Below are positions 33,711 to 46,260 of a DNA stretch of 64,000 nt, one piece after another. Every line of letters starts with the position of its first letter. Positions within the stretch are counted from its first letter, which is position 1. Origin of the DNA: Brassica napus (Eukaryota; Streptophyta; Magnoliopsida; Brassicales; Brassicaceae); contig NC_063445.1 of assembly GCF_020379485.1 (NCBI RefSeq), positions 55,143,422 through 55,207,421 on the forward strand, read 5' to 3'. The position numbers were made by a program, and so were the translations under genes. A model generated the notes under the pieces. It was given only the letters and a program-made list of their open reading frames with translations, was not told the origin of the DNA and did not search any database.

Positions 33711-33790
33711 TATAGCGTAATGGCTGATATGTAGAAATATTGTCTTAATGTAAGGAGTTCGAAGCCCCTTCCCTTCACAATTCTTTATAT
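33711..33790 (+). other. tRNA-like / SINE-like sequence
   Basis: TAGCGTAATGGC fits box A and GGAGTTCGAAGCC fits box B about 30 bases later. The surrounding sequence is not a normal tRNA. Possibly a tRNA-derived SINE fragment; no A-tail or target duplication was recognised. Confidence 0.4.
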
Positions 33791-34985
33791 TTTTTAAATG
33801 TTCTTATTGTCCGGTCCAAAATTTTCTTTGAGCTTATAGCCCACAGATTAAATGGTCCGGCATATATCTGAGAAGATGATCTGTGTGTACACACATTTCA
33901 ATAGTCATTTGGCTTCTTTACAAAACAAACATACGTATCTTACTACGTTACAAAAAAAAATACGCATCTCAGTGTACATTCATTTGGAAGCGCACATTTA
34001 GCCAGACCGTGCTCTAAGTGTACCTCCACCATGTGCATGCTCAATTTCTACCAACTACAGAGTCTATATTTATGAATTTTATAAACTAGATCCTTTTTAC
34101 AAATAAATTCAAAACTAAGGCCCATAAAAAACCAAAAAGAACTAACATAAAAAGGATAGGACATATGCAAATGCACAGTTCACACATGTCTAAAGCCGAA
34201 TCTGCATCTAAATATCTTCTCTTTTTTTGGGTCAAGGCATCCAACATCTTCTTCTCTCTCATAATCTCAACCCAAGCACAGTAATTCACTACTCCCTCTC
34301 TCTAAGAAGCTCTTCCACCACAAAGTTTTAAGATTTTATGGATCTCTTGCTCTAGATATACATATTTTCTCATAAATATATCTTTAGTTATTACCATATA
34401 CTTATTGTGTTATCTAATTTAGGTAAGTATTCTTGTCTTCAGACTATGATTCTTTGATTTAAATTTTTCTACTTAAACATCTTCTTTTTTTTTTGGGTCA
34501 ACTCATCTAACATCTTCTTTATCTATCAGAATCTAAAAAAAACACCGTAATTCACTACTCCTCTCTCTGGATCCCTCTCTCTAAAAAAACACCATAATTC
34601 ACATCTAAATAAACACCGTAATCGACTTTATTGAATTACTATTGATTTTTTTTCGTCGAATCACTATTGATCAAAAGTTATTGAAAATTAAAAATTACAA
34701 AAAACAATACATTTATTATGGTAATTTAATGTATTTTTTTAATACGTGTGAAAACACCATAAAATCTATTTTTATGGAACGGATGAAGTATTATTTAACT
34801 TGTTGTCTCTGATTAGATTTAAAGTCCCTGTCTTAAATAAGGCAACTATAAATTAGTTAACTCTTTCTCTCAAATTCATTCATACAAATTCTTTTTTTTT
34901 TTTTTTTTTTTTTTGATGCTGAACAAACTCTTTTTTTTTTAACTTACAAACTCTCTTCTTCAACTTATTTTGGTAGGTTGTAAAA

Positions 34986-36537
34986 ATGAGTTTGTGGTAT
35001 ATCGTTGTTGCCCTCGTTTTCTTTGCATTCATACTCATTGCAAAGAACACGAGGAAGACAAAGAAGAATCTACCTCCTGGACCACCAGGAGTTCCCATAA
35101 TTGGCAACTTGCACCAATTGGGATCGCATCCTCATCGTTCCTTGCTCAAACTATCCCAAAAGTACGGCCCTCTAATGTCCCTGAAGTTTGGAAGTGTGTA
35201 TACTGTTGTGGCATCATCACCAGAGACTGTTAAGGACGTCTTGAAAACATTCGATGTAGATTGTTGCTCACGACCTTATTTGACGTATCCTGCAAGAATC
35301 ACATACAACCTAAAGGATCTCAGCTTTTCTCCTTACGATAAATACTGGAGGGAAGTACGAAAGATGACAGTTATTGAACTATACACAGCAAAAAGGGTGC
35401 AAGCTTTTCGACACGTAAGGGAAGAAGAAGTGTCATCCTTTGTGGATTTCATCAAGCAGTCTGCTTCACTAGTGAATCCAGTTAACTTCAACAAGAAGTT
35501 ACTGGAACTGTCTGGAAGTGTGATATGCAAAGTTGGTTTTGGGATCAAGCTTAAAGGGAGTAAACTTGAGAAAACCTATGACCAAGTCATTGTACAAGCA
35601 TTTCAGGTGTTGGGGAGTTTTGCAGCAGCAGATTACTTCCCCTTTTTTGGTAGAATCATCGATAGGATCACCGGGTTACATGGCAAATGCGAGAGAGTTT
35701 TCAAGACATTAGATTCATTTTTTGATCAAGCTATAAAGCATCACCTTGATGATGAGAGCATTAAGGATGATATCGTTGAATTGCTCCTCAAGATGGAAAG
35801 AGGAGAGGTTGGACTTGGAGAGTATCAACTTACTCGAAACCACACCAAAGGAATTCTTCTAGTGAGTAACAAATTTTTTTTTTTAATTCAAACTCCAAAC
35901 TCTAATTTTTTTGTTATTACAGAATATACTTATTGCTGGAATAGACACTTCTGCCCAAACTGTTACATGGGTGATGACACATTTGATTACAAACCCGAGA
36001 GTTATGAAGAAAGTGCAAGCAGAAGTGAGAGAAGTGATCCAAAGCAAAGACAACATCTCAGAAGATGATATAAAACAACTCGAATATCTCAAACTGGTGA
36101 TCAAAGAAACATTTAGGATAACACCCCTAGTGCCAATTCTAATTCCAAGAGAGGCTTCAAAAGATTTAAAAATCGGAGGTTATGACATTCCAAAGAAAAC
36201 ATGGATCCGTGCCAACATATGGGCCGTTCACATGAATCCGAGCGTATGGAAAGATCCAGAAGCATTCATCCCCGAGAGGTTCATGGATAATGAGATTGAC
36301 TATAGAGGTCTAAACTTTGAGTTGTTGCCGTTTAGTAGCGGAAGGAGAATGTGCCCTGGTATGGATATGGGTTTGGCTTTGGTGCACTTGACCCTGATCA
36401 ATCTTCTTTACCGTTTCGATTGGAAGCTTCCAGATGGAATGAAAGCTGAAGATGTTGACCTTGGAGAATCATATGGACTTGTCTGTCCTAAGAAAACTCC
36501 ACTTGAGCTTATCCCGGTCCTTACCCAGTGGACTTGA
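34986..36537 (+). CDS. CYP71B: Cytochrome P450, CYP71B subfamily, copy 2 (CYP71B14-like)
   Basis: Exons 34986-35861 and 35923-36537 with a 61-bp phase-0 intron encode 496 residues, one more than copy 1 (an extra Val in RGEVGLGE). Membrane anchor 4-20, PPGPPGVP hinge, AGIDTS I-helix, ETFR as ExxR, PERF, and haem loop [10 protein letters not shown] with Cys436. The second residue of the loop is Ser where copy 1 has the common Gly. All invariant residues (F, G, R, C, G) are kept, so it should bind haem. Predicted ER monooxygenase, substrate unknown. No stop or frameshift. The convergent PPPDE gene begins 262 bp downstream. Confidence 0.95.
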
Positions 36538-36798
36538 TCACTTCACTTTGCTTTATAAACAAGGTAACATTCCGCGCTGCGTTGTTACTTGTGAGCCAAG
36601 ATAATAAATCCTTAAATAAATGTATTTATATGGGGGGAAGTTTAATTTTATAATTTTGTATGAGTTTTTTCTGTTTAAACGCTTTCTTGAAGATGTGTAA
36701 GCTTTCTGAAGTAATGTGAAGATCGTATACCATTATCATCAAGAAAATGATTGTTTCACATAAAACATAACTTCTTGGGATCATTATAAGGACTAGAG

Positions 36799-37533
36799 CT
36801 AAGCACTCACAGGTGGTGTTGGAGGAAGACGTTGTCTTCTCCTTTCACCTCTTCGGTTTCGGTTTAAAGAACCTGATGAAGAAAGTGAAGAGCTAGGTGG
36901 AAACCTACTTGACCTGCTCCTAAGTTTCTTCACTTCCGGGATCTTCTCCTCTTTTGATCTCACCTGCCTCACCTTTGCCTCGTTCAGCTCTGCAGGAAGA
37001 ACACAGTTGCAGAACAAACCTAAAAAACCAAACACAAACATAAAAGTCACTACCTTTTACTAAAACAGAGTAAAAAACTCTGTTTTTGGTAGTTTCTTAC
37101 CGAAGCGAGCAAGACGGTTAACCCAACTAGGGATAGATCTTCTTGTCAGCCGAACACAAACATCGTTGCAGAAGTGATTACAGTTCTTGGTAATGAGATG
37201 GTACGTGTTTCCGCAGTACCCTTCGGCAAGCTTCTCCATAAAGGCACAGACTTGTTGAGGATCCAACTCTGTTCTTCCAATCAAAATAGACTTCCTGAAA
37301 GTGAAGCCTGGACACTGCTTCGGTTCCACCTCGAAGATCCCCGTTGTTGAATGCTCGTGAGCTCCGAAACCGTATTCAACCCCATGAACTAACCAAAACA
37401 ATTGAGATCCAAGTTAGGTCAAAAAGTTTCCATATTTGGAAACTACTGAAAAAGGAAACAAACAAACAAGCCGACAAAGGGAGAGTAGAAAGGCTATAGA
37501 CCTTCAACACCAGAGTGGTAGACTCCAAGTCCT

Positions 37534-37574
<41 letters not shown>

Positions 37575-37631
37575 ATTCAGGTAAACCGGAACCAAACCGG
37601 GTTTCTTCTTCCGGCCATTCACCACCACCAT
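36799..37631 (-). CDS. PPPDE/DeSI-type thiol peptidase (deSUMOylase-like)
   Basis: Three exons on the minus strand: 37631-37502, 37388-37101 and 37019-36799, with GT...AG introns of 113 and 81 bp, give 212 residues. The PPPDE fold covers about residues 14-140, with His39 (YHSGVEVHG) and Cys113 (TKNCNHF) as the predicted catalytic pair. The C-terminus is basic and Ser/Arg-rich. The family removes SUMO or ubiquitin from proteins in the cytosol or nucleus; which one applies here cannot be read from the sequence. The Arabidopsis neighbour of CYP71B14, AT5G25170, is of this family. The gene is intact and converges with CYP71B copy 2. Confidence 0.95.
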
Positions 37632-38333
37632 TCTACACAACATTTCTCTTTAACCGACCAAGGAAGGACCCTTAGGTCTTAAAAAATTTTATTCTTTCGT
37701 GGCCTTCTTCTGTCTATCTGAGAGAGAAGCTTCTTTCTTAAATAAGATCTTGTTTCTTAAAAGCTACATTCTTTTTTTGCTTTCTGTCGTCTTTTTGTTT
37801 AGAGCACAGGTTTTAGTCCCTATAATTTTACATCATTTACGTTTTGCCTCAATATTATCAAAATGGTGTTTCAGGCCATCGACGCCAACGAGGACTTGCT
37901 TGCGATTGAGAGCTAGAAGAGTACCTACACCAAGCTTTAATAAGTCGTACATATAGTAAAAATCGACTGCTACACGTTTAGATTGCTGTTTGGCGGCCAA
38001 ACTTACATCTCCAACATTTACCAATTACCATATTGATCACAATATTAGTCAGCCAAAAAATCAACTTTCTTTTGCTAAAACGGTCTAGAAAGATACTTAT
38101 ATATAATATTGTGTATTTACAGATAAATGACTAACAATATAAAAAAATATTATACAGCACCACTATATATAATAAGTTTTATAGTAAATTTAATAAAAGT
38201 ATGTAGAAAAAATCCAACTAATTGATTAGGCATTATATAAGTTTTAGATTAAATATTTAAAAAGTATTTGTGAAAATGGCACCACAAATTTCATAAGATT
38301 ACTTTCCAAAAATATAACTAATAGTAATTGTAA
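37632..38333. promoter_or_regulatory. Upstream region of the PPPDE gene
   Basis: About 700 bp between the PPPDE start codon and Helitron 2. A pyrimidine-rich stretch follows at 37690-37800 (likely 5' UTR and promoter), then AT-rich sequence. No further coding frame is supported. Confidence 0.5.
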
Positions 38334-38429
38334 TCTATATTATAATAGATGAGTTTTTGTTCACTCCTCAGCGCGTCACGTCAGCGTTTTGTGGACCCCA
38401 CTTTTAAAAAGTGTAAAAAAATATCAAAT

Positions 38430-38512
38430 CTATGGCTCGAACCCGGGTTATTGAGATATAACCACCAACATTTATACCACTAAGCTAAATGATACTTTGT
38501 ACATTGATGGTC
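38430..38512 (-). other. tRNA-like (Pol III box A/B) module in Helitron 2
   Basis: The minus strand shows TAGCTTAGTGGT (box A-like), then about 35 bases later GGGTTCGAGCC (box B-like). It has the same order and nearly the same place as in Helitron 1, about 100 bp inside the 5' end. Not a complete tRNA. Confidence 0.6.
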
Positions 38513-38940
38513 GAACCTAATATATATTTATGAAGGTCGGAAGCTCTTGCTTCTTCGGCTTCCTCTGAGGGTCGGGCCTACAAATGCGTTATGGGTTTCA
38601 TTTTTAAATGAGATTCATCACGTTATATGAAAAAAAACTCAAGTTTGCAACAATTATAGTTTTCTCATATTGTAAAATTTTTGTCGTTTAACATGAGTTT
38701 GGGTTCTTTTCATCAATATCTCAAACAAGTCTGAGTTACAGAGTTGCGTCATGTGTCTGTTCGTAATCTATTTTTCACCAGTGAACTCTTCATGTCCACA
38801 TCTTAAATCACTTGATCATAAATGTTCCTGATTTGTAGCCCCTATATAAACCCTATATATATGATTCTCATCTTTGATGAACCCAATCTGCATCTCCAAC
38901 AAACTCATTGATTCCTTTTAGATTTAACCAACTTCTAGAA

Positions 38941-40059
38941 AATGTTTCTCTCTGCCTCTCCAATTCGTCAAACCGGCGTCTCGGCGTCCGTCACTCAACC
39001 TTCGAATCTCTCCGTCTTGGTCGTAGTAGTCAGAGCATAGCCTCTGGCTTCCTCGCTTCTGGGATTTTCTGAACTTCAAGAAAGACAGGGAGTTTGTGGG
39101 AATCACGGTTCTTTTCCTTGACGAAAAGGTAAGTTAATCTTCGATCTATAACACTTATTTAACATAATTGTTTTAATTCATTTCCTGATTCTTTGTTGAA
39201 TAATATTATTTACAGATTCCGTGATTCATGGGTTTACTCCCGTCGGACGTGCTAATCATTACTTGTCATCTTTGAAAGCTGGTTCCATTGTGAAAGTTGA
39301 TCGTTTTGAGGTTTCTAAGTGCTCAAGCATGTACAAGATAACTGATCATCCATTTCTCATTCGTTTCATCTCACTAACCATTATTGATGAAGTCATCACG
39401 GGTGCTCCTGAGATCAATCTTCAGTCAAGATTAGACTGTTCGACAATTTCCAAGTGATTGCGAACACAAACCTAGAACTCCCAGGTATATTATCATATTG
39501 CATCTGAGTTTATATTATCTTTTGATATCATAACTGATATTTAAACTCACAGATGCGGTTGGGCAAATACGTTTTGTCCAGGGCTCTGGCCTCACCAAAG
39601 AAACAACTCGAGTCGTTATCCGTCTCCTCATTGATCCGTAAGAAACAATTAACACATAATTCTCTTTATATTACTGTCTATATTGTGCTAACATCAATAA
39701 TCAAAAATATTTCATACCCAAGATTTGTGGTCGTCGATTTATCTCCATTACTTATCAATCTAATTTTACACAAATCTTTATTTTACTGTTTAAAAGAAAC
39801 CACAATAACCCAAACAATCAAAACACCAAAAACTAGAATCCCAAAAAAGATAATTCATTAATGATCACCTCTCTTTTTGTCTACTCTTAGAAATAAACTT
39901 CAAAACAAATATATCAAACCAATCAACTCAACTAAAACTCAACGACACATAAATTGAGCCAGCTAAACAAATAGAAACTACACGGCCAAATATTTAACAA
40001 TTTACAAACTTAATTTCACAGATGCTTACGAAGAAGACGAAGACGACAACCAAAATTAG
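38941..40059 (+). pseudogene. RPA1-like (replication protein A large subunit) pseudogene in Helitron 2
   Basis: Exon-like blocks with GT/AG borders: a piece ending at 39128; 39216-39484 with VIHGFTPVGRANHYL, AGSIVKVDRFEV and MYKITDHPFLIRFIS; 39553-39637 with VGQIRFVQGSGLTKETTRV; and a final acidic exon AYEEDEDDNQN-stop at 40022-40059. These match the OB-fold region and acidic tail of the RPA1-like proteins associated with plant Helitrons. A frameshift near 39435 and loss of the middle OB folds and zinc ribbon make it non-functional. RPA-like proteins bind single-stranded DNA. Confidence 0.85.
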
Positions 40060-40858
40060 TGAAATTACCTAAACAAAAAAGCAGAGTAAGTTACAAACTC
40101 TGATAAATACAATTAATAATGATTTTTGTTTACATATTACCCATCAAATAAAAGAGAAACAAACACAGCCACACCAGGAGATACAAGAGACAATCCCAAC
40201 AGACACAAAGGTGGCAACAACATCTCCACCTGCTCACTCTTCTTGTCTTATAAAAATAGCTTATATGTTCAATGTCAACATGCCAACGCTATTGTCTTCT
40301 TATGAGAAATACATATATTCGTTTAAAACCCATTAAGACCAAAATACTAATTGTAACTCATTTTATAGTTATTTCTACAAGTCTTCATATATTTGTTTTA
40401 AAGGTCCGGTAAAAACAACAAGTTTAAAAGTAAAAAAACATATAACCAACATAATAAGAATAAAAAAAATTATTACTTAATACACACAACTTACACAACT
40501 AAACTGGAGAAAAAATATTCAGAAACAAAAGGTACTCTCAACAACCTTAATATAATTTATGTAATCTCATCAGTACAAGTAACAAATTAAAAAGATAAAC
40601 AAACAATAAGTCTCAGTGACACAGCAAACAACAACACGAACTATATCAATCACATTACTAACACAGTTTAGTCCTTCATGAGTGGAGAACAGTACATACA
40701 CAGTACATCATCACAACTCTAACCCTATAACAATAAAAAAAAAACTTAAAAAACAATGATCAACCCAAAACGCAAAATTCACAGCTACAATAACCCTAAC
40801 AAATATTGAGATGAAACAAGAAATATGTCTACAACTCCGCGCTTGCGCGGGGGCAATG

Positions 40859-42487
40859 TGAAAGGACCCGACCCATTTTTTCGTAATATCAGTACGAGTC
40901 TGGCTCGACTTCCTCGATCAGACTTGGGCCGTTTTCATATTTTTCTTTACTTAGAATTATTTCAGAGTGTTAGTTCTTTTTCAGACAGTCAAGTAAAGCA
41001 TAATACGATTTGAATAGATAATCTGAGGTTCGAGTTAACAAGTCAGTTTGCTATAGGCTATTACATGTTAATCTCGTCCTATATCTACCCAAACCCAACA
41101 TCCTTCCTTCCTGCCCTTATCTCGCGTTCAAGCTATGTTTTTACCCTTTCGGGTCTGGTCCTGATCTGCATCCAAACAAGGAGGCATAAGCAAACAGTAT
41201 GTTTAGTGAGAGCGGTCATTCCGTCCCACTCAGCCAAGTAAAGCAATCGAGTCAATCAGTCAATAAACGGACATGCTTATCATCAGTCAGTTACTTAGCC
41301 GACCCAATCGTTCCAAGCCAGCGCACCATCAGATTCAGTCAAGCCCTAGCAGGCCAATACGGCTCTAGGCGCATGATCAGATCCAGATGCATCGATGGAA
41401 GGAACCGATTGTTCGGACCAAGCCAGAACTTAGCAGATAATTCAAATTAGACAAGCAATCAATACATAGAACATTCCTATCAATCAAACTACGATTCAGT
41501 ACGATAGGCCACGGTCACGCACTCACCTTTGTCTTAGAGTTGGTTTGTTCTGTTTGATTCGGTCTCTTCTGACACCTCTTGAGCGGTTTCTATCGGATCT
41601 TCGAACGTTCAAACAGTCGGATTCACCTCACAGACGATCGTTCTTGACTCGGACTTGATCAATCCAGCCAAATATCAAAAACTCTCTCTTAATCGGACTT
41701 TTCTCTCTCTGAGTTTCTCTCTGGTTTTTTCTTCCCGTTTCCATACAGAGATGGCGAAATAAGACAAAGGAGACGATTAAAATGGGCAGTTGGGTGGTTT
41801 AGGCCCGAGAAACTGCAAAGTTAACTGTTTCCGCTTATTTTACACGCGGCTCTTAATCCGTAACCGCCACCCCGCGCTCCAAAGCGTTCCAGCGCTAGTT
41901 TTTCCCTTTTTCGGACTTTAACTGTTCCCGCCAGTTTTACTTAGACGAAACTCGAGCTAGAGCTGACTGATCCAGTCGACAACTCTAACCACCTTGTCTG
42001 AATCAGACTGATACTACTAAATCAGCTCATCTCAGCTTAGCTGACAGTCTTAACCGCCTTTTCTTATTTCCGACAATCGATGTCTAGCCGACCAGTTCAA
42101 CCGGCTTGTCCGAATCCAACAACACTTGTCCGGATCCGACCATCGTTGTCCGAAAATTCCGCTTTGCCTGGATTTTCATCGAGTTGTCCGAACATCCTAA
42201 GTTTCACAAATCGAACGGCCTGTCCAATAACCCGAGCGTAAGACCGACTGATGGAGCTTTGTTTGGCTCAAAAACAGATTTGTTCCTAGCTTTAATCGGG
42301 TACATGGTTCCGCTCTAGTCGCTACTAATCAGGCGCCGATCCAAGTTCTCCCATCCACCCACGGAAAGTCCTTCGAACTCTGATCAGCTCTTTCTAGCAT
42401 CATCCAATCCATTCAGTACGTTCTCACAGTCCGGTCAGTCAGTCCTCAGATCATCCTAACATCGATCTTCGGAACACGGTCGCTACA
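40859..42487. mobile_element. Solo LTR inserted in the 3' tip of Helitron 2
   Basis: 1629 bp beginning TGAAAGGACCC and ending GGTCGCTACA, flanked by the 5-bp duplication CAATG (40854-40858 and 42488-42492). TG...CA ends and a 5-bp duplication indicate an LTR. No internal domain or second LTR is present, so it is a solo LTR left by recombination. The family is not recognised; size and GC-richness suggest Ty3/gypsy. Orientation not determined. Confidence 0.85.
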
Positions 42488-42499
42488 CAATGCCCCTAG

Positions 42500-43445
42500 T
42501 AGTAATAGTAATAGTAATAGTAAGGAGAAACGGTTTAGTCTCGTAACAATTTTGTTGTTGTGGTGATGGAATAACCCAGTCTTATGTTAGTTAAACCGGT
42601 TTAACGGACGCAATGAATCAGCGATGGATGATTGTGTGAAAAATGTGAGGAGGAGGGTAAACTAGATATATTAGAATAGAAATCGACAAAGCCACGAGCC
42701 ATGTCTTTAGGAGTTTTGTCTTTGTGTACGTTTTAAGCAACCGATGACTAGCTGTTAGGGCGTGAAGTTGACAACATAATTACGCTGACCACCTGAAAAA
42801 TAGACTGATTAAACTACACAAACTGATTTGTATTAGTTTGCATAAAACATATTCTTCCTATCCAATTATTATAAACTATAATTGTATAAAAGCAGTATCA
42901 AAAGGATTAACCCAATTGTTAGATATCATATTTTAATTGTATTGGACCATATGTTAGATATCATATCATATGTCTAATCTTGTTTCGAGGCCTTTATAGC
43001 AAAGAGTGATTCACGGATCCGCAATGATATACTGCAACCTGTGTACGAATTTATGTTGAATTTAAGCTAAGAGTTTTTTGTTCAATACTTTCACAAAAAT
43101 ATGAAATTATAAGAAAATCTTTAATATCGTCTAAAACACTCATCCAAAACCTTTTTCTACAATAGACTTGCTATTGGGGAACTTAACACAATATATATTA
43201 ATGGACTGCTCACAAGCGAATTAGCTGTTTTCTGTTAATTGATTAGTGTATATACTAGAATATTCCTTTAAAAAGTCTTAGATACTAAACAAAGAATTAT
43301 TTTTATATCCAAAAACACAAAAGAATTAGGATAAAGAAAGCTAGTGGAATAAACATTAGACTCGTAATTTCTAATAATTTGGTACTTCATCATTCTTCTA
43401 ATGATAATTTTTTTCCCACTGAATTCTAAAGATAAGTTATATGTC
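42500..43445. other. Intergenic with (TAG TAA)-type microsatellite
   Basis: A short AGTAAT repeat lies at about 42498-42523. The rest is AT-rich with no coding frame recognised. Confidence 0.6.
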
Positions 43446-43880
43446 CACTACAAGAAAACAGCGGTATTTTGACGGACATTCCGACGGAAAATGAAATCCT
43501 CGGAATATCCCGAGGAATTTCCGAGGAAACACAAAATTTGGTTTCCTCGGAATTTCCTCGGAATATACCGACGGAATTCCAAGGAAATATCAATCCGTCG
43601 GAATATTTCGAGGAAATTCCGAGGAAAAATGTGTTTCTCGGAAAAAACCGATGAATTCCGAGGAAATATTATAGCCGTTGGAGAGCCGTTGGGGGATTTT
43701 ACAAAATTCCGAGGAAATTCCGACGAACTAGCTGTTGGCGTCGGAATTCCGTCGGAATTTCTTCGGTCTGTCGGCAGGATTTATACTATAAATACAAGCA
43801 GTCCTCTTCCTCTTCAGTCACTCCATATCTTCATCCTCCCTCTTACTCTATTTACACACGAATTTGATTCATAAAAAAAT

Positions 43881-44185
43881 ATGTCTTCTTCAAATTATTT
43901 TCGTTCTTGGATCGATCGACCTCATTTGGATCCGAACACGAGATTGCTTACGGAAGAATACCAACGAGGTATAACCGAATTCATGGGGTTAGTTCACCGA
44001 CAACCGGAAGCAAAAACAGGTATGTTATGATGTCCTTGCTCTAATTGTAAAAATAGAAAGGTTATTAAAGAGTGGGATGTTTGGACTCATCTATATTTGA
44101 GTGGGTTTACACGAAGTTACAAAATTTGGTATCATCATGGGCAAACTGATTATGAACATGGTAGTACTAGCGAACCTAGTGTATA
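43881..44185 (+). pseudogene. TNP2 transposase N-terminal fragment in CACTA 1
   Basis: Reads the same start as the TNP2 of CACTA 2 (MSSSNYFRSWIDRPHLD), with a stop at codon 50 (TGA at 44028-44030, where CACTA 2 has AGA). Homology stops after GSTSEP, where the sequence jumps into the tandem array. A TATA-like CTATAAATA lies upstream near 43788. Confidence 0.9.
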
Positions 44186-44194
44186 CCAAGCCCC

Positions 44195-44750
44195 AAGATG
44201 ATCGATCGATGCGTTTTCTGACATATATCCATCGATCGATCCGTTTATACAAAAACTTACAAGATTTTCCGAGGACATTTCGAGGAACGCTTGAGATCGA
44301 TCGATGGGATAATCTAATCGATCGATCACATTGTTACGCTTTGGTCCATCTTAGTGATCGATCGATGCGTTTTCTGACATATATCCATCGATCGATCCGT
44401 TTATAGAAAAACTTACAAGATTTTCCGAGGACATTCCGAGGAACGCTTGAGATTCTCGATCGATCGATGGGATAATCTAATCGATCGATCACATTGTTAC
44501 GCTTTGGTCCATCTTAGTGATCGATCGATGCGTTTTCTGACATATATCCATCGATCGATCCGCTTATACAAAACTTACAAGATTTTCCGAGGACATTCCG
44601 AGGAACGCTTGAGATTCTCGATCGATCGATGGGATAACCTAATCGATCGATCACATTGTTACGCTTTGGTCCATCTTAGTGATCGATCGATGCGTTTTTG
44701 GATATATATACATCTATCGATCCGTTTATAAAAAAACGTACGAGATTTTG
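44195..44750. repeat. Tandem array of about 160-bp units with ATCGATCGAT palindromes (CACTA 1)
   Basis: Units recur with GCGTTTT motifs at 44211, 44367, 44530 and 44692, i.e. spacings of 156, 163 and 162 bp. Each unit has several ATCGATCGAT palindromes and a TTCCGAGGA block. It is the counterpart of the array at 57360-58135 in CACTA 2. Confidence 0.9.
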
Positions 44751-46093
44751 TTCTCGATCGATCACATTGTTACCCCAAACCATGTTTCCTCGGAAAAGCC
44801 TCGGAATATTCCGAGGAACACCTGATATACTCTATCGATCGATGCGTTTTGGTACATATATCCATCGATCGATCCGTTTAAAAAAAATTGACGTATTGAA
44901 ACCCCAAACACTAGTTCCTCGGAATTTCCTCGGAATATTCCGACGGAATTCCGAGGAAGAAAAGGGTTTCCTCGGAATTCCCTCGGAATAATCCGAGGAA
45001 ATAGGGTTTTTAAACCGAAAACAACGTTTTTCGGTTTGAATAACACCTATATAACCCTTATTAAGTGTCTTACGTTCATTATGAAGTCAAAAATTTGTTC
45101 CTTACCGTATAATTAACACTTTTCCGATTGTATGAACGAAATCCCACAACATAAGAGAAACACTTATACCTTTTAATGAACGGTAAAGGGAATACTTTCA
45201 ATTAGTTTTGAAATTTGTTATTTCATGGTTTATGCTCATCTATACAAAGAATCCTCAATGGTATGCATTACAATTGTATACGAAATGAAATACGGCAAAA
45301 AAAATTGATGTTTTGAAATCCCAAACACTAGTTCCTCGGTATTTCCTCGGAATATTTTCATTTTACCGGGCAAATATTTCGCGAAAATTAAAATTAGAAT
45401 TCCAATGGAATTCCGACGGATAATATCCGTCGGACCCTAGGTTTTATAACCACGAGCCCCTTCTTCTTCCCCATTTCTCTCTTCTTCCTCTGCGCGACTC
45501 CTCTCTTAGGTTCTATTTGTTAGGTTTTTGTGTAGTTTTGATAGATTTTTGTTAGGGTGATTGGTTAGGATTGTGATTTGGTTGTATAATAGGTTCAGAA
45601 TTGTGATTTGGTTGAATAATTTGTTTTGTTGAATTGATTTAGAATTTTTTTATGATTTTTTTATTTTTTTGTATTTATAAAATCGATTTTTGTATATAAA
45701 ATCGATTTTTGTATTTTACAAAACGATTTTTCTATATAAATTCGATTTTTTGGATTTTACAAAATATTTTTTGTATATAAATTCGATTTTTTGGATTTTA
45801 CAAAACATTTTTAATATCTATAAAACTTTTTTTGTGATTAAAAACTATTATTTGGGATTTAAAAATATTTTTAATATATGTATATATTATTAAAACTATT
45901 TTTTGTAATTATTAAACTATTTTTTATTTATTAAAACTATTGTTTGTTTATTAGAACTATTTTTATATATTTATTAAATATTTTTAATATCTATAAATCT
46001 TTTTTTGTGATTAAAAACTATTATTTGGGATTTTTTAAAAAAAATTAATTTATATATTTCTGTATTTATTAAATATATTTTTTTAATTTACAG

Positions 46094-46260
46094 GTCTCAT
46101 GATGATCAGACCCGGTCTCGACAGCGTCGTGGTCGTGGTGGTACGGGTAGCCAGTCTCGGGATTCCAGCCATTTTCAAGATTCTCCTTCGCCAGCAAATG
46201 ATGGAGATGATGCAGAGGATGTACCCGGACGAGGTGTTCCCGGACGTGTCAGACCCATAG
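46094..46260 (+). pseudogene. TNPA/Ptta gene remnant in CACTA 1 (exon 2 fused to last exon)
   Basis: After a TTTACAG acceptor the frame reads SHDDQTRSRQRRGRGGTGSQ, as in exon 2 of the CACTA 2 gene. It then jumps after CCTTCGCC straight to AGCAAATGATGGAGATGATG from the last exon. The joint removes about 1.4 kb and shares only a CC at the borders, which suggests end-joining deletion. It has lost the upstream start codon as well. Confidence 0.85.

Larger units (their letters stand above)
33323..34985. promoter_or_regulatory. 5' flank of CYP71B copy 2
   Basis: Non-coding, partly homologous to the flank of copy 1. It holds a 35-bp tandem duplication (33437-33506), a tRNA-like sequence (~33711-33790) and a long T-run (34890-34914) close to the start codon. 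Where copy 1 has CTTATAAG before the gene, this copy has CTTACAAA. A different TATA-like CTATAAAT lies near 34847. Confidence 0.6.
38334..42499 (+). mobile_element. Helitron 2, with RPA-like pseudogene and nested solo LTR
   Basis: Starts A|TCTATATTATAATAG at 38334. The 3' end has the hairpin CCGCGC-TT-GCGCGG (40837-40850), then GGGCAATG, then after the nested LTR CCCCTAG|T ending at 42499. Insertion between A and T, the hairpin and the CTAG end are Helitron hallmarks. Without the 1634-bp LTR insertion it is about 2.5 kb. It carries RPA-like exons but no Rep/helicase, so it is non-autonomous. Confidence 0.88.

Noticed and set aside
37833..38024. 63-codon minus frame upstream of the PPPDE gene
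   Set aside because: No recognisable domain, and it lies in AT-rich promoter-like sequence.
43490..45046. Frames made of repeated IDRSMRF / PRNFLGIFRG-like peptides
   Set aside because: They are translations of the ATCGATCGAT and TTCCGAGGAA repeats of the CACTA element.
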